14,163 nt of DNA. Source: JAAEUE01 sp039180225. GTDB lineage: Bacteria > Pseudomonadota > Alphaproteobacteria > Rhizobiales > CAJQND01. The notes beneath the pieces were generated by a model, which made no database searches, was not told where the DNA came from, and saw only the letters and a list, made by a program, of their open reading frames with translations. Each line of letters begins with the position of its first letter. Positions within the stretch are counted from its first letter, which is position 1. The DNA lies in NCBI GenBank assembly GCA_039180225.1, contig JBCDDQ010000119.1, positions 1-14,163 on the forward strand, written 5' to 3'. Below are positions 13,968 to 14,163 of the stretch, in pieces. Position numbers and translations under genes: made by a program.

Positions 13968-14089
13968 CCTTATGCGGAGGTCCGCGTGGGGCAAACTATC
14001 CCTGGGCGGCGGCAATGGGGCCGCCCGTCCATCGTGCCCGATTGGGATGCTGCAAAGGAAAGTTATCGCAGCGCAGGGCACATATAAGG
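13968..14089 (+). promoter_or_regulatory. Structured pnp leader
   Basis: An inner stem GGGCGGC (14004-14010) with GCCGCCC (14020-14026) is enclosed by GGGCA (13989-13993) with TGCCC (14035-14039), making an extended stem-loop. Further out, CCTTAT (13968-13973) is complementary to ATAAGG (14084-14089), which includes the pnp Shine-Dalgarno. In E. coli a leader stem is cut by RNase III and PNPase then represses its own translation; this leader could work in a similar way. The pairing is seen; the mechanism is inferred. Confidence 0.45.
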
Positions 14090-14090
14090 A
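14086..14090 (+). promoter_or_regulatory. Shine-Dalgarno of pnp
   Basis: AAGGA lies eight bases before ATG 14099 and supports that start. Confidence 0.75.
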
Positions 14091-14098
14091 AAATCCGA

Positions 14099-14163
14099 AT
14101 GTTTGATGTTCAAACCGTAGAAATTGAATGGGGCGGAAGGCCGCTCAAAATCGAAACTGGCAA
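14099..14163 (+). CDS. pnp: Polyribonucleotide nucleotidyltransferase, N-terminal fragment
   Basis: Only the first 21 complete codons are in the window (MFDVQTVEIEWGGRPLKIETG), and the frame is open at the right edge. The EWGGRPLxxETG block is the conserved start of PNPase, the phosphorolytic 3'-5' exoribonuclease of the degradosome and mRNA turnover. Position after rpsO and the AAGGA site confirm it. Domains beyond this point cannot be judged. Confidence 0.93.
   Translation, partial: MFDVQTVEIEWGGRPLKIETG

Noticed and set aside
13860..14087. 75-codon + frame between rpsO and pnp
   Set aside because: It starts inside rpsO, has no Shine-Dalgarno or motif and crosses the structured pnp leader.
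1..14163. A novel defence, mobile or biosynthetic system
   Set aside because: Every sizeable frame that is not a shadow belongs to a recognised core family; unexplained signals are confined to the leaders.

Overview
The window is a stretch of conserved housekeeping chromosome from an alphaproteobacterium, and every gene lies on the + strand. Three things point to that class: the gene order phoH-ybeY-corC-lnt-(XRE regulator)-metK-trmB-rimP-nusA-rnpM-infB-rbfA-truB-rpsO-pnp, the protein sequences, and a CTTGAA-N17-CTATAT promoter of alphaproteobacterial type before rimP. The order resembles Hyphomicrobiales and relatives, but the genus cannot be read from the sequence. There is no mobile element, CRISPR array, rRNA, tRNA or phage gene, and no gap between genes exceeds about 225 bases.

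Layout. (1) 1-3860: the end of a PhoH-like ATPase gene, the rRNA endonuclease gene ybeY, a soluble CBS-domain CorC-type protein and the lipoprotein N-acyltransferase gene lnt; this is an RNA-maturation and envelope cluster. (2) 4067-6570: a small XRE-family regulator resembling rhizobial PraR, then metK (SAM synthesis) and trmB (a SAM-dependent tRNA methyltransferase). (3) 6580-13564: the classical nusA-infB operon, with rimP, nusA, an rnpM (YlxR) gene fused to an L7Ae-like domain, infB, rbfA and truB. It joins 30S maturation, transcription elongation, translation initiation and tRNA modification. (4) 13607-end: rpsO and the first codons of pnp.

The coding content is ordinary. What deserves a second look lies in the leaders. 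The rimP leader combines a near-consensus promoter, an 11-bp perfect inverted repeat overlapping its -10 box, a strong intrinsic terminator before the first gene, and a tandem 14-bp duplication at the start codon. The metK leader can form two mutually exclusive helices, one of which hides a strong Shine-Dalgarno sequence; it does not look like the SAM riboswitches I know. The lnt and pnp leaders also have complements to their ribosome-binding regions. All RNA-structure statements come from reading complementarity by eye, with no folding energies and no comparative data.
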